From Serripes groenlandicus (taxonomy: Eukaryota; Mollusca; Bivalvia; Cardiida; Cardiidae), in assembly GCA_031761405.1 (NCBI GenBank), contig JASEVX010000003.1, positions 117,553,649-117,617,648 on the forward strand: a stretch of DNA of 64,000 bases, read 5' to 3'. Positions 33,195 to 44,519 of the stretch are shown piece after piece. The position numbers and the translations under genes are program-made. Numbering within the stretch: the first letter of the stretch is position 1; the number at the start of each line of letters is the position of its first letter. A model generated the notes under the pieces. That model saw only the letters and a list, made by a program, of their open reading frames with translations. It searched no databases and was not told where the DNA came from.

Positions 33195-33600
33195 AAAATT
33201 CAAATGATTTATTGATATATTGCCACCGGCCTTTACATACACGGAAATCATACACAAATACATTCAGTACAACCAATGAAAACATAAAGAAATAAAATGG
33301 GTTAGACTGAAAATATTATAGTTCGCTTATCAACATATTTCGTTTCCCCATTGCATACTATATGAACGTTGCAATACTTTTGAAATCTTCCTCGTTCTCT
33401 CTTGTTAAGAGCACATCACATTTCTGAATTGTTGGATTCTGGTGAAATCACTAACTTGTCCATACTTTCGTGTGGAGCCAATGGCCGCTCATCCCACACT
33501 GGTTCCGAGGTGGAATGGTTGAAACGTCCGCCAGAAATACTGTTGCAAACGACGTAAAACACCATTCACACAAGCCATCACGTTGTTGGGAACTTAATAA
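33195..33600 (-). mobile_element. LINE 3'-end fragment
   Basis: The left edge ATTTATTGATATATTGCCACC with GGCCTTTACATACACGG looks like the minus-strand 3' end of a LINE (compare 22527 and 2460). The rest has no intact reading frame. Confidence 0.4.
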
Positions 33601-33631
33601 AAGCTTATTTTGAGCTATTGTTAAAGGGCAT

Positions 33632-33897
33632 AATTGAGCCGTTCCGCGAGAAAACCAACATTATGACCTCTGCATATGTATTGACCCACATCAGCCTGCG
33701 CAGTCCGGGCAGACTGATCCGGGCCGACACATTCCGTCTCAGGGGGATAGTGGTATAGAGTAATGTTTCCCGAAACAGAAAATCCACAAGAGGCGAAAAG
33801 TGTCTATTCGGGTAAGCCTGCGCGGCATGCTTAGGCTGATCCGGGTCGATGTTTTACGCAGAGTCCACAATGTTGGTTATCTCGCGGGAGGGCTCAT
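33632..33897. mobile_element. MITE family Q, full length
   Basis: GAGCCGTTCCGCGAGAAAAC at the left and GTTATCTCGCGGGAGGGCTC at the right form inverted ends. Inside are ATCAGCCTGCGCAGTCCGGG, CACATTCCGTCTCAGGGGGA, AACAGAAAATCCACAAGAGG and GCTGATCCGGGTCGATGTTT. At about 265 bp this is the best reference copy in the window. Confidence 0.8.
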
Positions 33898-34405
33898 ATT
33901 GTCAATATAATAAACCACCTCCGATGTTTTCATTACCTAGACAATAGTAGTTTACTAATTGAAAGTATCTTAACACCTTTTTCAATCAATATGGAAATAC
34001 AATACTTTTAATAACATACATATTTCATTCATATTTTAATAACAACCGCTTAAATAATAACTAAAACAGTAAATGAGCAGGTGCGCGAGAAAAGGTACAC
34101 GTTGGCTTTTGTGAACATTTATACCAAGATTCGTCTGATCCGGTTCGATACTTTACGTAGAGCCCACAATGTTGGTTATCTAGCAGGAGGGCTCATATTG
34201 TTAATATAGTAAACCGCCTCCGATATTTTCATTACCTAGACAATACTATTTTACTAATTGAAAGTATCTTTACACCTTTTTCAATCAATATCGAAATACG
34301 ATACTTTTAATAAGAACCGCTTAAATAATAACTAAAACAGTAAATCAGCAGGTGCATGAGAAAAGGTACAAGTTGGCTTTTGTGAACATTTATACCAAAA
34401 TTCGT
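33838..34405 (+). repeat. ~300-bp tandem duplication including a MITE end
   Basis: The unit begins in the right end of the family Q MITE (GATCCGGGTCGATGTTTTAC) and runs through GGCTCATATTGTCAATATAA, CCTAGACAATAGTAGTTTAC and AGGTGCGCGAGAAAAGGTAC. It repeats from about 34137 with minor changes and a ~30-bp deletion near 34310. Confidence 0.85.
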
Positions 34406-34417
34406 CCGTATAAATCT

Positions 34418-34418
34418 G

Positions 34419-34457
<39 letters not shown>
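34418..34457 (+). repeat. (TA)n microsatellite
   Basis: An alternating AT run of about 36 bases. Confidence 0.95.
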
Positions 34458-34458
<1 letters not shown>

Positions 34459-34499
34459 TGTTCACCTATTACTTACACAAGCTTGTTAGATGATTCTTT

Positions 34500-34600
34500 T
34501 GAGTACCTGCAACAGAGGATTTTGTTTGAGTAATTAGATAAATATTGGGTGGGGGAAAGAGCTGTTCACTCCCTTTTATCTAGTCCTCTGTAGCATGATT
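34500..34600. repeat. Dispersed repeat S, partial
   Basis: GGGGGAAAGAGCTGTTCACT with CTAGTCCTCTGTAGCATGAT resembles 51228-51270 and 55120-55160 (GGGAAAA...GTTTAC...CTAGTCCTCTG). Confidence 0.45.
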
Positions 34601-35999
34601 CGGTAATGTAATGCACGTGTTTGTTCTGAGCGCAGTTTATCTAACCAAACTGTGCCCGACAGTGTATACAGTACAGGTGCTTACCAACAATAATAAAGGG
34701 AAAGGTCCCTTGTTAATCAAAGCGCTAAAAGCGCTAATGGTATAGGGGCATATGTAAGTTGAAAATATATGGCATAGATAATATGGACAAACATTGTTGA
34801 AATAATAAACAATGGCCTTTAAAACAAACAAACCAAAAATGTGTGAAGCAACGCATACTGCCTGCCAATAACAGATACCTTATTTATCAAAGTTTGACAC
34901 TTTTCTTGTATAAAAAAAATAAATCAGGAAGGACAAAAGATTGACAAAAAACCAAGCAGCGACCCTTAGTTAAAATATTTCCAGTTCAGAAATCACTAAA
35001 GATCCACAATGTATATTGTAATCATGCTGATAAATGAAAGACAATCGAAAGCATGCTAGAGTTCTGTTTCTTTTTGCACTGCACATCGGTAGCTCAGAGT
35101 TCCCTATACACAAAGTCTTAAATTGATACATTTGACATCTATTGAGACAATAATCGAAGAAATAAAAAAAATGAGTTTACACCTAAAAAACCAGATCAGA
35201 TTTGTGTTCAAAGTATTGTATCGATCTCCTAATGCCAATATATACGTGTGACGACTTTGAAATGGATCCGCGAAACAGAAACAAATTTTTGACTCATTAA
35301 TGCAAACCGTAACGGACAGACGAACGGATGGATGAACACAAATACGGACAGACAGTCAGTCGCTCCGGACAAAGTACACAGCTTGGGGAAGCACTCATTA
35401 ACGAACAAGGGCATTTCACGGAACGCATGTGTTGCATGCGAAAGTCATATAATAAGTGAGAACATGGAAAGACAACTCCAAACGCAGCACGCTAAAGTTA
35501 TGGTAATGGTGCACTGCAAATATGTAGGTCCTACAGACCAAGTTTGAAATGGATTCAATGGGAATTAATTGAGACAATCGCTGAACTAAATAAGGAAAAA
35601 TGGAGATAACTAAAATAAACAGACCAGAGTTATGTACCTAGTACTTTGCCGTTCTCCTGATCACACGGTATAAGTGTGACCACTTTGAAATAAATCTGCC
35701 ATACAGTAACAACGTGTTGACCAATACATGCAATCCATGAATTATTGATTACAGAAGTCGTACAAGGTTAATTTACAAAAACCTATTTAGACTCCATTTC
35801 TAGTTTATTTGTCAACAGATACATCAAGGACTAGATTACACGTTGACGGACGTTAAGTCTTCAGTTAACGCAAATGCATATAAATTATAAATCCTGTCCC
35901 AAAAACGCTAGAAGCGCCTCAATTATAAAATGAATAATGACCTTGCGGTTATAACTCGTGTGTATGTTGACATTTTCGGCCAAATTTCTTTCCGACGTT

Positions 36000-36190
36000 T
36001 TACAAAAGTTAATGCGACATGCGCCATTCGTCTTTCACCAATGGGCTAAGTCTATGTGGAAAAGCAGCCAGTTGAAGATTGTTGTGTGGAGTACTGGTGT
36101 GAGAAAACCAGGAAATACATTTGTAGGTGAACTGGCCGCCGTGGTATTACTGAGGAAATGTTAAAAAAGGCGTTAACCCCAATCAATCAA
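36000..36190 (+). mobile_element. tRNA-derived SINE, head lost
   Basis: GCCATTCGTCTTTCACCAAT and GGGCTAAGTCTATGTGGAAA with GCAGCCAGTTG match the SINE body of 56745-56945. It ends AAAGGCGTTAACCCCAATCAATCAATG. Confidence 0.6.
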
Positions 36191-36504
36191 TGTTGAAATT
36201 AACTTATCTCTAATTTGTAGATTTAATTTCTATTTCCTATTTTGAATAGTGATGAAAACATTGTGGAAAAAGACAAACTTGCTGATTATCATTCATCTGT
36301 TAAGGTGAGTCAAATGTGTCTAAAAGGGGCAACGGTTAACATACTAACTGTAGACAAATGTTTTCGTTATCTAGGTTATGGATTTTTTTTTAAACATGTT
36401 TCAAAGCATTGTTTGGAAAGGAGGAATTGCTCATTGTCAGCAATTGCTCCGTTTGCAAATACACTTTCAACATTCGTATGAAACTAAGTAGCTATAACGG
36501 AAAC

Positions 36505-36690
36505 GGTTCAACCCTTTCCCGCGTACAGTCGCTTGCGTACGCATGTGCAGCAGATGGCTGCAAGATTGTTTATCGTGACTCATTTCCTCTTTTTCCACAA
36601 AGGTTTCAACTATCTATTTTTCCCCTTGATGTAAGGCAACATTGCTCGTTATCATTCATCTCTAGCATGTTATTCAAAATGTGTCGAGTA
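36505..36690. mobile_element. Hairpin MITE family P
   Basis: AACCCTTTCCCGCGTACAG, ATGTGCAGCAGATGGCTGCA and CATTTCCTCTTTTTCCACAA. The right end is degenerate. Pairs with 42905-43085. Confidence 0.55.
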
Positions 36691-36739
36691 AAAGAATGTT
36701 CATAGTAAAACGTTCAAATATGAAAAGAATTAATTTGAA

Positions 36740-37045
36740 ACGTGTTTGAAAGCATTGTGTGGACAGGAGGAATTGCTCATTGTCAGCAATAGTTCCATTT
36801 TCAACAATATTTTCAATATTCGAACTGTTATAGTATCACGTAAAGGGTTCCGCTTTCATGGGGAGAATGTAACCATTTTCCGCTTACAGATGTGCAGCAG
36901 ACGACAATCGAAAACATTGTGACAAAAGGAGAAATGTCTTATCGTAGGCAATTTCTACTTTTGCCACAATGATTTCAACTCCTTTCAATAATTTTTTTTA
37001 CAGTGATTTGCACATTTCTCTATATATAAGTCGACTGTTGTAAAC
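36740..37045. mobile_element. Two overlapping family P MITE copies
   Basis: AGCATTGTGTGGACAGGAGG with AATTGCTCATTGTCAGCAAT is one hairpin; GCAGCAGACGACAATCGAAA, GACAAAAGGAGAAATGTCTT and AATTTCTACTTTTGCCACAA is another. Pairs with 43160-43455. Confidence 0.6.
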
Positions 37046-37509
37046 TAATGGGGTCACAGCAAGATCGACGTTACCTAACACCACTGACATTGAGGTCAAT
37101 CATAGTTCAGAGTGTGTTTCACGCGTTGGGACTATTTTGTCTAATTAATTAATGCAAGCGGAGGGTTTTTCGTGATTCGGTCGAACCAATGAAATCGTTG
37201 AAAAGGCAGATTATAACCAATAAAAACTCAATTTTGGCGTAGGAATTCAATTTGAGTGGACTGTGGTTGCGGCCGTAATCCGACTTTTCGAAAGCAGCCT
37301 GAGTATGGTATATTGGCGAAACGCCCCTATCCCTAAACACAGAAAAAATCCGGTCACAGTGGCTTAAATCCGGATAAACTCATTAATCATACGTCTAATT
37401 AAGTATAGTATTGTAGAAATAACACATTTGTATCATTTACTTTCAAATCATTTACAAGATGTTTCAATTTCAACATAGAAAACTGAAATTAATTAATTTC
37501 TCGGAGATA

Positions 37510-37790
37510 TACATTTTGTGTATAAATCCGTTGATGGTTTTTGGTTCATGCAATGTGTACTAATTTAAGTTAGCACACCGGGTACCAAACTAATTAATTC
37601 CGTTGATTCGTTTTGGTTCATGCATGCGTACTAATTTACGTTAGCACGCCGGGTACCAGACTAATTCCGTTGATTGTTTTTGGTTCACGCAGGGAATGGA
37701 CAGTCAATGAAACAGCTTATCCCTATAATAAGACATTTGTAATAAGGCATTAAATCTTCGAACAATTGAGCACGCCGGGTACCAAACTTT
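37510..37790 (+). repeat. ~87-bp tandem repeat with GCACGCCGGGTACCAAAC
   Basis: GTTTTTGGTTCATGCAATG, ACTAATTTAAGTTAGCACAC and CGGGTACCAAACTAATTAAT repeat once nearly whole and once in part. A further GCACGCCGGGTACCAAAC stands alone at about 37770. Confidence 0.75.
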
Positions 37791-38174
37791 TAAAAAAGAG
37801 TGTGCCGTGCAGCACATAAATGGCATTAATGCCGAGTGCGAGGGTAAACAACCTCTACCAACAACAACAACAACAACAGCACGTTAACAAATTATCGGTT
37901 AACAGAAAACGGCCAAAACTCAACATAGCAACATAAACAATGAAATACAATGTGTTTATTCCGTCAAATGAGTAGCATTCGATTCACCTAGCCAGCTTCA
38001 GATTCGAATGTGAAAAATACTGTAACTGAAGCTGACTAGATGAAATGCATATTGGACATTCATCGAAACAAACGAATAACCTATATATGAGTCGTGTCAA
38101 GCGAGTTTGTTGCCTTTTTGACTTTCCGGTTTGGTAATATATAACCTTACGTTGTCGTACACAACTGGTGGGGC

Positions 38175-38403
38175 TTAATCCTTTTCCACCTGCAGACGGC
38201 TTTGACGCAATAGCAGCAGACGACTTTTGAAAACATTGCGGCCAAAGGTGAAATTGCTCATGATGAGCAATTTCTCCTTTGGACACAATGTTTTCAACTT
38301 TATTTAACAATTAAGCTATCGTTTATGGACATTTTTGAGGCTTTTGTAACTAACGGTTTTTAAAGACGTCTGCAGCAGATTGATTGTATGTGGGAAGGGT
38401 TGA
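38175..38403. mobile_element. Hairpin MITE family P, near full length
   Basis: Runs from TTAATCCTTTTCCACCTGCA through GCAGCAGACGACTTTTGAAA, GGTGAAATTGCTCATGATGA and its complement, to GTCTGCAGCAGATTGATTGT and ATGTGGGAAGGGTTGA. Confidence 0.75.
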
Positions 38404-38455
38404 TATACTCTAATGAGTCTTCACTGTACGCAGAAACGATAAGCTTCGATATCGT

Positions 38456-38662
38456 TTAACCCTTTCCCATTTGTAGACGGATGATCACGCATCTGCAGCA
38501 ACGAGATTTGAAAACATTATAAGCAATTTCGCCTTTTGTCACAATGTTTTCAACTTTATTTAACAATAAAACTCTCATTTATGGAGATTCTTTTTTTACA
38601 TTTTTGACAAGTTGTTTTCAAAGTCGTATGCTTGGGATTTATTGTATGAGGGAAAGGGTTGA
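38456..38662. mobile_element. Hairpin MITE family P
   Basis: TTAACCCTTTCCCATTTGTA on the left and TGTATGAGGGAAAGGGTTGA on the right. The core is shortened. It lies just upstream of the candidate exon at 38773. Confidence 0.7.
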
Positions 38663-38772
38663 CGCGGCTCTCATTACAGGTACATGTTATTTGTGTATCA
38701 GTTCTTTCTTTGTTTATAACTTTTTTTTTAGTAAAGCATGGTTAATTGCTATGATAATACTATATGTTTCAG

Positions 38773-39991
38773 ATGTACTAGAATGTTCTATCATTGACGT
38801 CAACCTATCACGGCCTATCAGTCCATATTATGAAGGACACATTGCTGGCTGTGTTATTCAGAGAATCTCGACCGAATCTCAATCGGTATCATCCGGTAAG
38901 TATTATCAATTTGCATTTGCTTTCATTTACACCCGGCGTTGTATGTTATGTGTTCATTTGTTAGCCATTCCGCACGAACATCGTCATTCAGAGGTTGTGA
39001 CACACAGGTTGTGACACACAGAGGTTGTGACACACAGAGGTTGTGACACACAGGTTGTGACACACAGAGGTTGTGACACACATAGGTTGTGACACAGAGG
39101 TTGTGACACAGAGGTTGTGACACAGAGGTTGTGACACAGAGGTTGTGACACAGAGGTTGTGACACAGAGGTTGTGACACACAGAGGTTGTGACACACAGA
39201 GGTTGTGACACATAGGTTATGACACAGAGGTTATGACACACAGAGGTTGTGACACAGAGGTTGTGACACACAGAGGTTGTGAAACACAGAGGTTGTGACA
39301 CAGAGGTTGTGACACAGAGGTTGTGACACAGAGGTTGTGACACAGAGGTTGTGACACAGAGGTTGTGACATAATTAAAGATAAGTACAACCACTCCCAGC
39401 ATACATTGCTTTAACTCTTTCAGCTTCGAATTGTTTAAAGTAGACTCTCCCATGTTCAAAATCGGGCCTCTCCATTTCTGTTGTAATAAAAGTTATATAT
39501 TATGGAATATTTTGATAACTAAAAGGCAAACGATGCTGATTTCACATGAGACAGCTCGTTACGAGCTGACTCACCTGAATCTGTATTGTTTGCAAAATGC
39601 GCAATGTTGCCTTTGGCGCCGAAATGGGTTAACTAAGTAAAAAAGCAGCGTATTGGTCAAAGAAAAGTTATATCAGGTTATTTTTGTAACGCGATTCTTT
39701 TTTGTTTTTCTCGAAGACCTATATGACGCGCGATAGCACCAAACTGGCCAGACTCAAGCCGCAAAACCTAGGATTATGTGGTTTAGGGAAATTGAATATG
39801 TCTTTAGTAGTTGCATTTTTGTCCTATCATTTGCTTTGTTACTTCCATTTATATTACACTTTGTATATACTATGTACATCCAAAAAGCTGATACTGAAGG
39901 GCTACGAACTTGTCTTAAAGATCAAAGTATACCAAATACATCCGCGGACAGGCTGTTATACAGACCATTAGTCCCTAAAAATCTGTGTTAA
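38773..39991 (+). pseudogene. Candidate two-exon gene end with an in-frame stop; novel or decayed gene
   Basis: Block 1 (38773-38895, 123 bp) is preceded by ATATGTTTCAG and followed by GTAAGTATT, both near-consensus. Only one of its three frames is open, containing LECSIIDVNLSRPISPYYEG, with phase 1 at both ends. Block 2 follows a strong pyrimidine tract with AG at 39715-39716 and runs to TAA at 39989-39991. Joined in phase it enters the frame holding FREIEYVFSSCIFVLSFALL and a hydrophobic run of about 25 residues, then a polar tail ending PLVPKNLC. A TAG at 39734-39736 interrupts that frame six codons in. The 38990-39369 minisatellite would lie in the intron. It could be a single-pass membrane protein's 3' end now broken, a gene truly ending at that TAG, or chance. 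No family recognised. Confidence 0.4.
38990..39369 (+). repeat. Minisatellite, unit GAGGTTGTGACACA(CA)
   Basis: About 24 units of 14-17 bp. Units with and without the extra CA alternate irregularly, giving open frames on the minus strand (Cys-His-Asn-Leu-Cys-Val-type repeats) that I regard as by-products. Confidence 0.95.
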
Positions 39992-40700
39992 CCCAGAAAT
40001 TATTTTTTACCTTTTCCAGATTGCAATGATTAATCGACAATGAGTTTACATTCGTTGTTAATATGTAAATGATGCACTTGAACTGTTCTTTTTTTATCAT
40101 CTTTGTTAATTCGACCTTGTCTAATAATTAAAGAAGAGTATATGGAAAACCAGTTGTGTCTCAATCGAATGTGTGCAAAATGACAGGAACCATCTTCGCG
40201 GCGTGATTTCTTTCTTGATTTCTTTCTTAAATAATAATACATGAACCCCCATTTAGTTTATTATTCTAAAGCTGAGAGGTAACTCTATACAATGACACAT
40301 ATGTTATTATTATATACCTACTATGAATCAAAGTATTTGATTGGACGAGAAGCAGTCACGTGTGATTCAATAAAAAATGACTATTTGACTCCTTTTCGCT
40401 TTTATTCTAAAATTCAGGTCCAATAATCCATTTTCGAGTCAATAGTTCATCTGTTATGACGTTATTATTTGAAATGACGTCATGCACGTGCAAAACCAAC
40501 ATTTTAACGCGCCTGCATGTAACAGTATACTGCATTCTTGCTGCATTTACAATAATAATCCTGTGTTTATGTTAGAATCTACATTTATGTTACATACATT
40601 TACCCAATTAAAATGATGACAGCAATGTTATAAATAAACTAGTTAAATTATGCATTTTTCATGAAGATATATAATAAAACAGCTATTTACTCCCTTTGAG
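39992..40700. other. No recognised gene
   Basis: AT-rich. AATAAA words occur (for example 40369-40374) but none can be tied to a gene. Confidence 0.4.
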
Positions 40701-42129
40701 TCCAATGGTGAATCAAAGCGCTGAAAGCGCTGGTGGTATAGGGGCATATGTAAGTTGAACATATATGGCATAGATAATATAGACAAACATTGTTGAAACA
40801 ATGACCTTTAAACAAACCAAACCAAAAATGTGCGAAGCACACATATTGCCTGCCTATACAATACAAATACCTAATTTATCAAAGTTTCACCGTTTTCTTG
40901 TATAAACAAAATAAAAAGATTGACAAAAAACAGAGCAGCGACCCTTAATTAAAATATTTCCAGTTCAGAAATCACTAAAGATTCACAATGTATATTGTAA
41001 ACATGCTGATAAATGAAAGACAATCGAAAGCATGCTAGAGTTATGTTTCTTTTGCACTGCACATCTGTAGCTCTGAGTTTCCTATACAACAAGTCTTAAC
41101 TTGATACATTGGACATCTATTGAGACAATAACCGAAGAAATGAAGAATGAGTTTTACACCTAAAAAACCCAGATCAGATTTGTGTTCAAAATATTGTATC
41201 GATCTCTTAATCCCAATGTATACGTGTGACGACTTTGAAATGGATCCGCGAAACAGAAACAAAGTTTTGACCTATTAATGCAAACCGTAACGGACAGACG
41301 GACGGATGGATGAACACAAAGACGGACAGACAGTCAGTCGCTCTGGACAAAGTACAACGCTTGGGAAACACTCATTAACGAAACAAGGGCATGTGTTTTT
41401 CATGCGAAAGTCATATAATAAGTGAGAACATGAAAGGACAAAAATATACACACTCCAAACGCAGCATGCTAAAGTTATGGTAATGGTGCACTGCAAATGT
41501 GTAGGTCATAAGTTACCTACAAACCAAGTTTGGAAATGGATACAATGGAAATTAATTGAGACAATCGCTGAACTAAATAAGGACAAATGAAGATAACTAA
41601 GATAAGCAGACCAGAGTTATGTACCTAGTATTTTGCCGTTCTCCTGATCACACGGTATAAGTGTGACCACTTTCAAATAAATCTGCCATACAGAAACAAC
41701 GTTTTGACCAAAACATGCAATCCATGACGGACGGACGAATGCAAATTCAGGCAGACAGCCGGCCGGACACCGGATTATACCACCAAGCTTTACAGACAGA
41801 GACAACTTATAAAGTATTGATTACAGAAGACTGGTTCGATGCGTCAAAACACGTCTGTGCTTAGGAAAGCTTAGATTATGGTATTTGTAAAGTATTTGCA
41901 AATTAATTGTATCTCCGAAATGGGACCGTACAATGTTAATTTACAAAAACCTATTTAGACTATACTTCTAGTTTATTTGTCAACAGATACGTCTAGGACT
42001 AGATTACACGTTGACGAACGTTGAATCTTCAATTAGCGCAAATGCATATACATTATAATTTTAGTCCCAAAATCGGTAGAAGCGCCTCAATTATAAAATA
42101 AATAATGACCTTGCGGTTATAACTCGTGT

Positions 42130-42365
42130 GTATGTTGACATTTTCGGCCAACTTTCTTTCCGACGTTTGACAAAAGTCAATGCGACATGCGTCATTTGTC
42201 TTTCACAAATGGGCTAAGTCTATGTGGAAAAGAATCCAGTTGGTTGGGAAGATTGTTGTGTGAAGTACTGGTGTGAGAAAACCAGGAAACATATTTATAG
42301 ATGAACTGGCCGCCGTGATATAACGTAGAAAATGTTAAAAACGGCGTTAAACCACAATCAATCAG
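42130..42365 (+). mobile_element. tRNA-derived SINE, head lost
   Basis: GTCATTTGTCTTTCACAAAT, GGGCTAAGTCTATGTGGAAA, CTGGCCGCCGTGATATAACG and AACGGCGTTAAACCACAATCAATCAG. Paralogue of 36000-36190. Confidence 0.6.
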
Positions 42366-42904
42366 TGTTGAAATCTTATCTCTAATTTGTAGATTTAATT
42401 CATATGTCCTAGTTGGGTCGACATACAGCGACACGTGAGAATATTCAACACAACACGCGACCTGTTTTACCAACAATTCTCCAGTAGCGGTGAGACCGTT
42501 AGTACCATTCTTTCATGGCATGTCTACACAGTAGGACCTCTCTCTTTGGACGGATTATGTAATAACAAGTCCTTACCCTTGACCACGTAGACTAAATATA
42601 CAGCAAACAACATTTAACTAAGCCTGAAAGTATTATTTTGAATAGTAATTAAAACATTGTGGAAAAAGACAAACTTGCTGATTATCATTTATCTGTTAAG
42701 GTTAGTCAAATGTGTCTTAAAGGGGCAAAGGTTAAAATAATAACTGTAGACAAATATTTTCGTTATCTAGGTTATAGAAAAAAATTGATTCATGTTTCAA
42801 AGCATTGTTTGGAAAGGAGGAATTGCTCATTGTCAGCAGTTGCTCCGTAGGCAAATATACTTTCAACATTCGTATGTAACTAAGTTGCTATAACGGAAAC
42901 GGTT

Positions 42905-43455
42905 CAATCCTTTCCCGTTTAAAGTCGCTTTTTGACGCATGTACAGCAGACGGCTGCAGAATGGTTATTCGTGACCCATTTCCTCTTTTTCCACAAAGCT
43001 ATGTATAAACTATATATTTTTCCTTTTGATGTAAGGCGATATTGCTCGTTATCATTAATCTCTAGCATGTTATTCAAAATGTGTCCGGAAAGGAGATAGA
43101 GTAAAAGAATGTCCACAGTAAAACGTTTAAATATGAAAAGAATTAATTTGAAACGTGTTTGAAAGCATTGTGTGAAAAGGAGAAATTGTTCATTGTCAGC
43201 AATAGCTCCATTTTCAACAATATTTCAATATTCGAACTGTTATATTATGACGGAAAGGGTTCCGCTTCCATGGGGAGGATGTAACCATTTCCCGCTTACA
43301 GACGCATGTGCAGCAGACGACACTCGGAAACATTGTGACAAAAGGAGAAATTTCTTATCGTAGGCAATTTCTACTTTTGCCACAATGGTTTCAACTCCTT
43401 TCAATAATTTTATTTACAGTGATTTGCACATTTACTATGTAAGTCGACTGTTGTA
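42905..43455. mobile_element. Family P MITE cluster in copy B
   Basis: Two to three copies corresponding to 36505-37045 in copy A, with AATCCTTTCCCGTTTAAAG, ATGTACAGCAGACGGCTGCA, AAAAGGAGAAATTGTTCATT and GCAGCAGACGACACTCGGAA. Confidence 0.6.
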
Positions 43456-43759
43456 AACTAATGGGGTCACAGCACGGTCGACGTTACCTTACACCACTGA
43501 CATTAAGGTCAATCATAGTTCAGAGTGTGTTTCACTCGTTTGAACTATTTTGTATCCGATGATTAATAAATGCAAGCGGATGGTTTTTCGTGATTCGGTC
43601 GAACCAATGAAATCGTTGAAAAGGCAGATTATAACCAATCAAAACTCGATTTTGGTGTAGGTATACACATGTGGACTGTGGTTGCAGCTTTAATCCGACT
43701 TTTCGAAATCAGCATGAGTATGGGATAGGCGCGAAACGCCCCTATCCCAAAAATTGTAA

Positions 43760-44505
43760 ATGCCATGTGTAGCTCTCGGGTCCATTTACTCATTCGAATA
43801 TCACGATAAGAGATGAAGGGATATTCAGTTACTTAATACTTTAGGTTTTTATAATGAGGATAGTCATGGTTCGATATTAAATATCTTTATTGTTTAAATA
43901 TGTAAAACGTATAACCAGTTTACATGAAATGAATATAGTGTTAGTATACAGGCAATTTGGCTGTGTCACACAATAAGACATAACAATAGCAATTTGACAA
44001 TATACTGTTAATACTGTTATACTGCCATTCAGTCTAGTTGACATTCTGCAATCTAGTGCATGTATGTTATGGCAACAAAGTATTGTCTAAGTATGCAATT
44101 GTTCTAAAATAGATTTAATATTATAAAACATTTCGCGCGTTATTACTCAATGGAATTTTTCCAAGTGTTGAATAACTTTTGCAAACGTTGTAACAAAAGA
44201 AAAAAACTGTTCTTAATGAGCTGTCTTTTTTGCCACAATGTTTTGCAACTGTTCATTATCGTGGTTACACGCTAGACTAGTGTCTCAACAAGAGTGCTGG
44301 TATATTCCTCTGTAACCTCTAAGCCAATTGGAATGAAACTTCATAAGCAACCTGCAGATGACATGTATTGCAATTGACTCTTGCTGAGGAAAAACTACTT
44401 GTGCTACAGACAAATATTTTAATATCGTGAGAACCGGTCACATTTCCGAAAATAATTATAAACAAACCTTACTCAGAACCGTTGAGTCTATTATGTTAAG
44501 TGATA
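43760..44505. other. Spacer with a degraded family P fragment
   Basis: A weak AAAACTGTTCTTAATGAGCTG / TTTTGCCACAATGTTTTGCA pair at 44190-44245. Nothing else recognised. Confidence 0.4.
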
Positions 44506-44510
44506 CTGGC

Positions 44511-44519
44511 CTCATATGG
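44511..44519 (+). repeat. Target-site duplication, left copy
   Basis: CTCATATGG here is repeated exactly at 46651-46659 on the other side of the TIR element. Nine bases is the longest exact match allowed by the flanks. Confidence 0.8.

Larger units (their letters stand above)
34712..37345 (+). repeat. Second large duplication, copy A
   Basis: Collinear with 40713-43757, from AATCAAAGCGCTAAAAGCGC to GAAACGCCCCTATCCC. Contents in order: a repeat with ACGGACAGACGAACGGATGG (35195-35430), a related block (35600-35760), a SINE (36000-36190) and two family P MITEs (36505-36690, 36740-37045). Copy A lacks about 100 bp and about 225 bp present in copy B near 41830-41930 and 42410-42635. No protein-coding gene is seen in either copy. 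Confidence 0.85.
40713..43757 (+). repeat. Second large duplication, copy B
   Basis: Begins AATCAAAGCGCTGAAAGCGC and ends GAAACGCCCCTATCCC, collinear with 34712-37345. It has extra segments near 41830-41930 and 42410-42635 relative to copy A. The 37345-40700 sequence between the copies is not repeated after copy B, so only about 2.6-3 kb was duplicated. Confidence 0.85.

Noticed and set aside
38923..39459. Minus-strand Cys/His/Leu repeat ORFs as a repetitive protein
   Set aside because: They are frame readings of a short minisatellite; every unit-length change shifts the frame.
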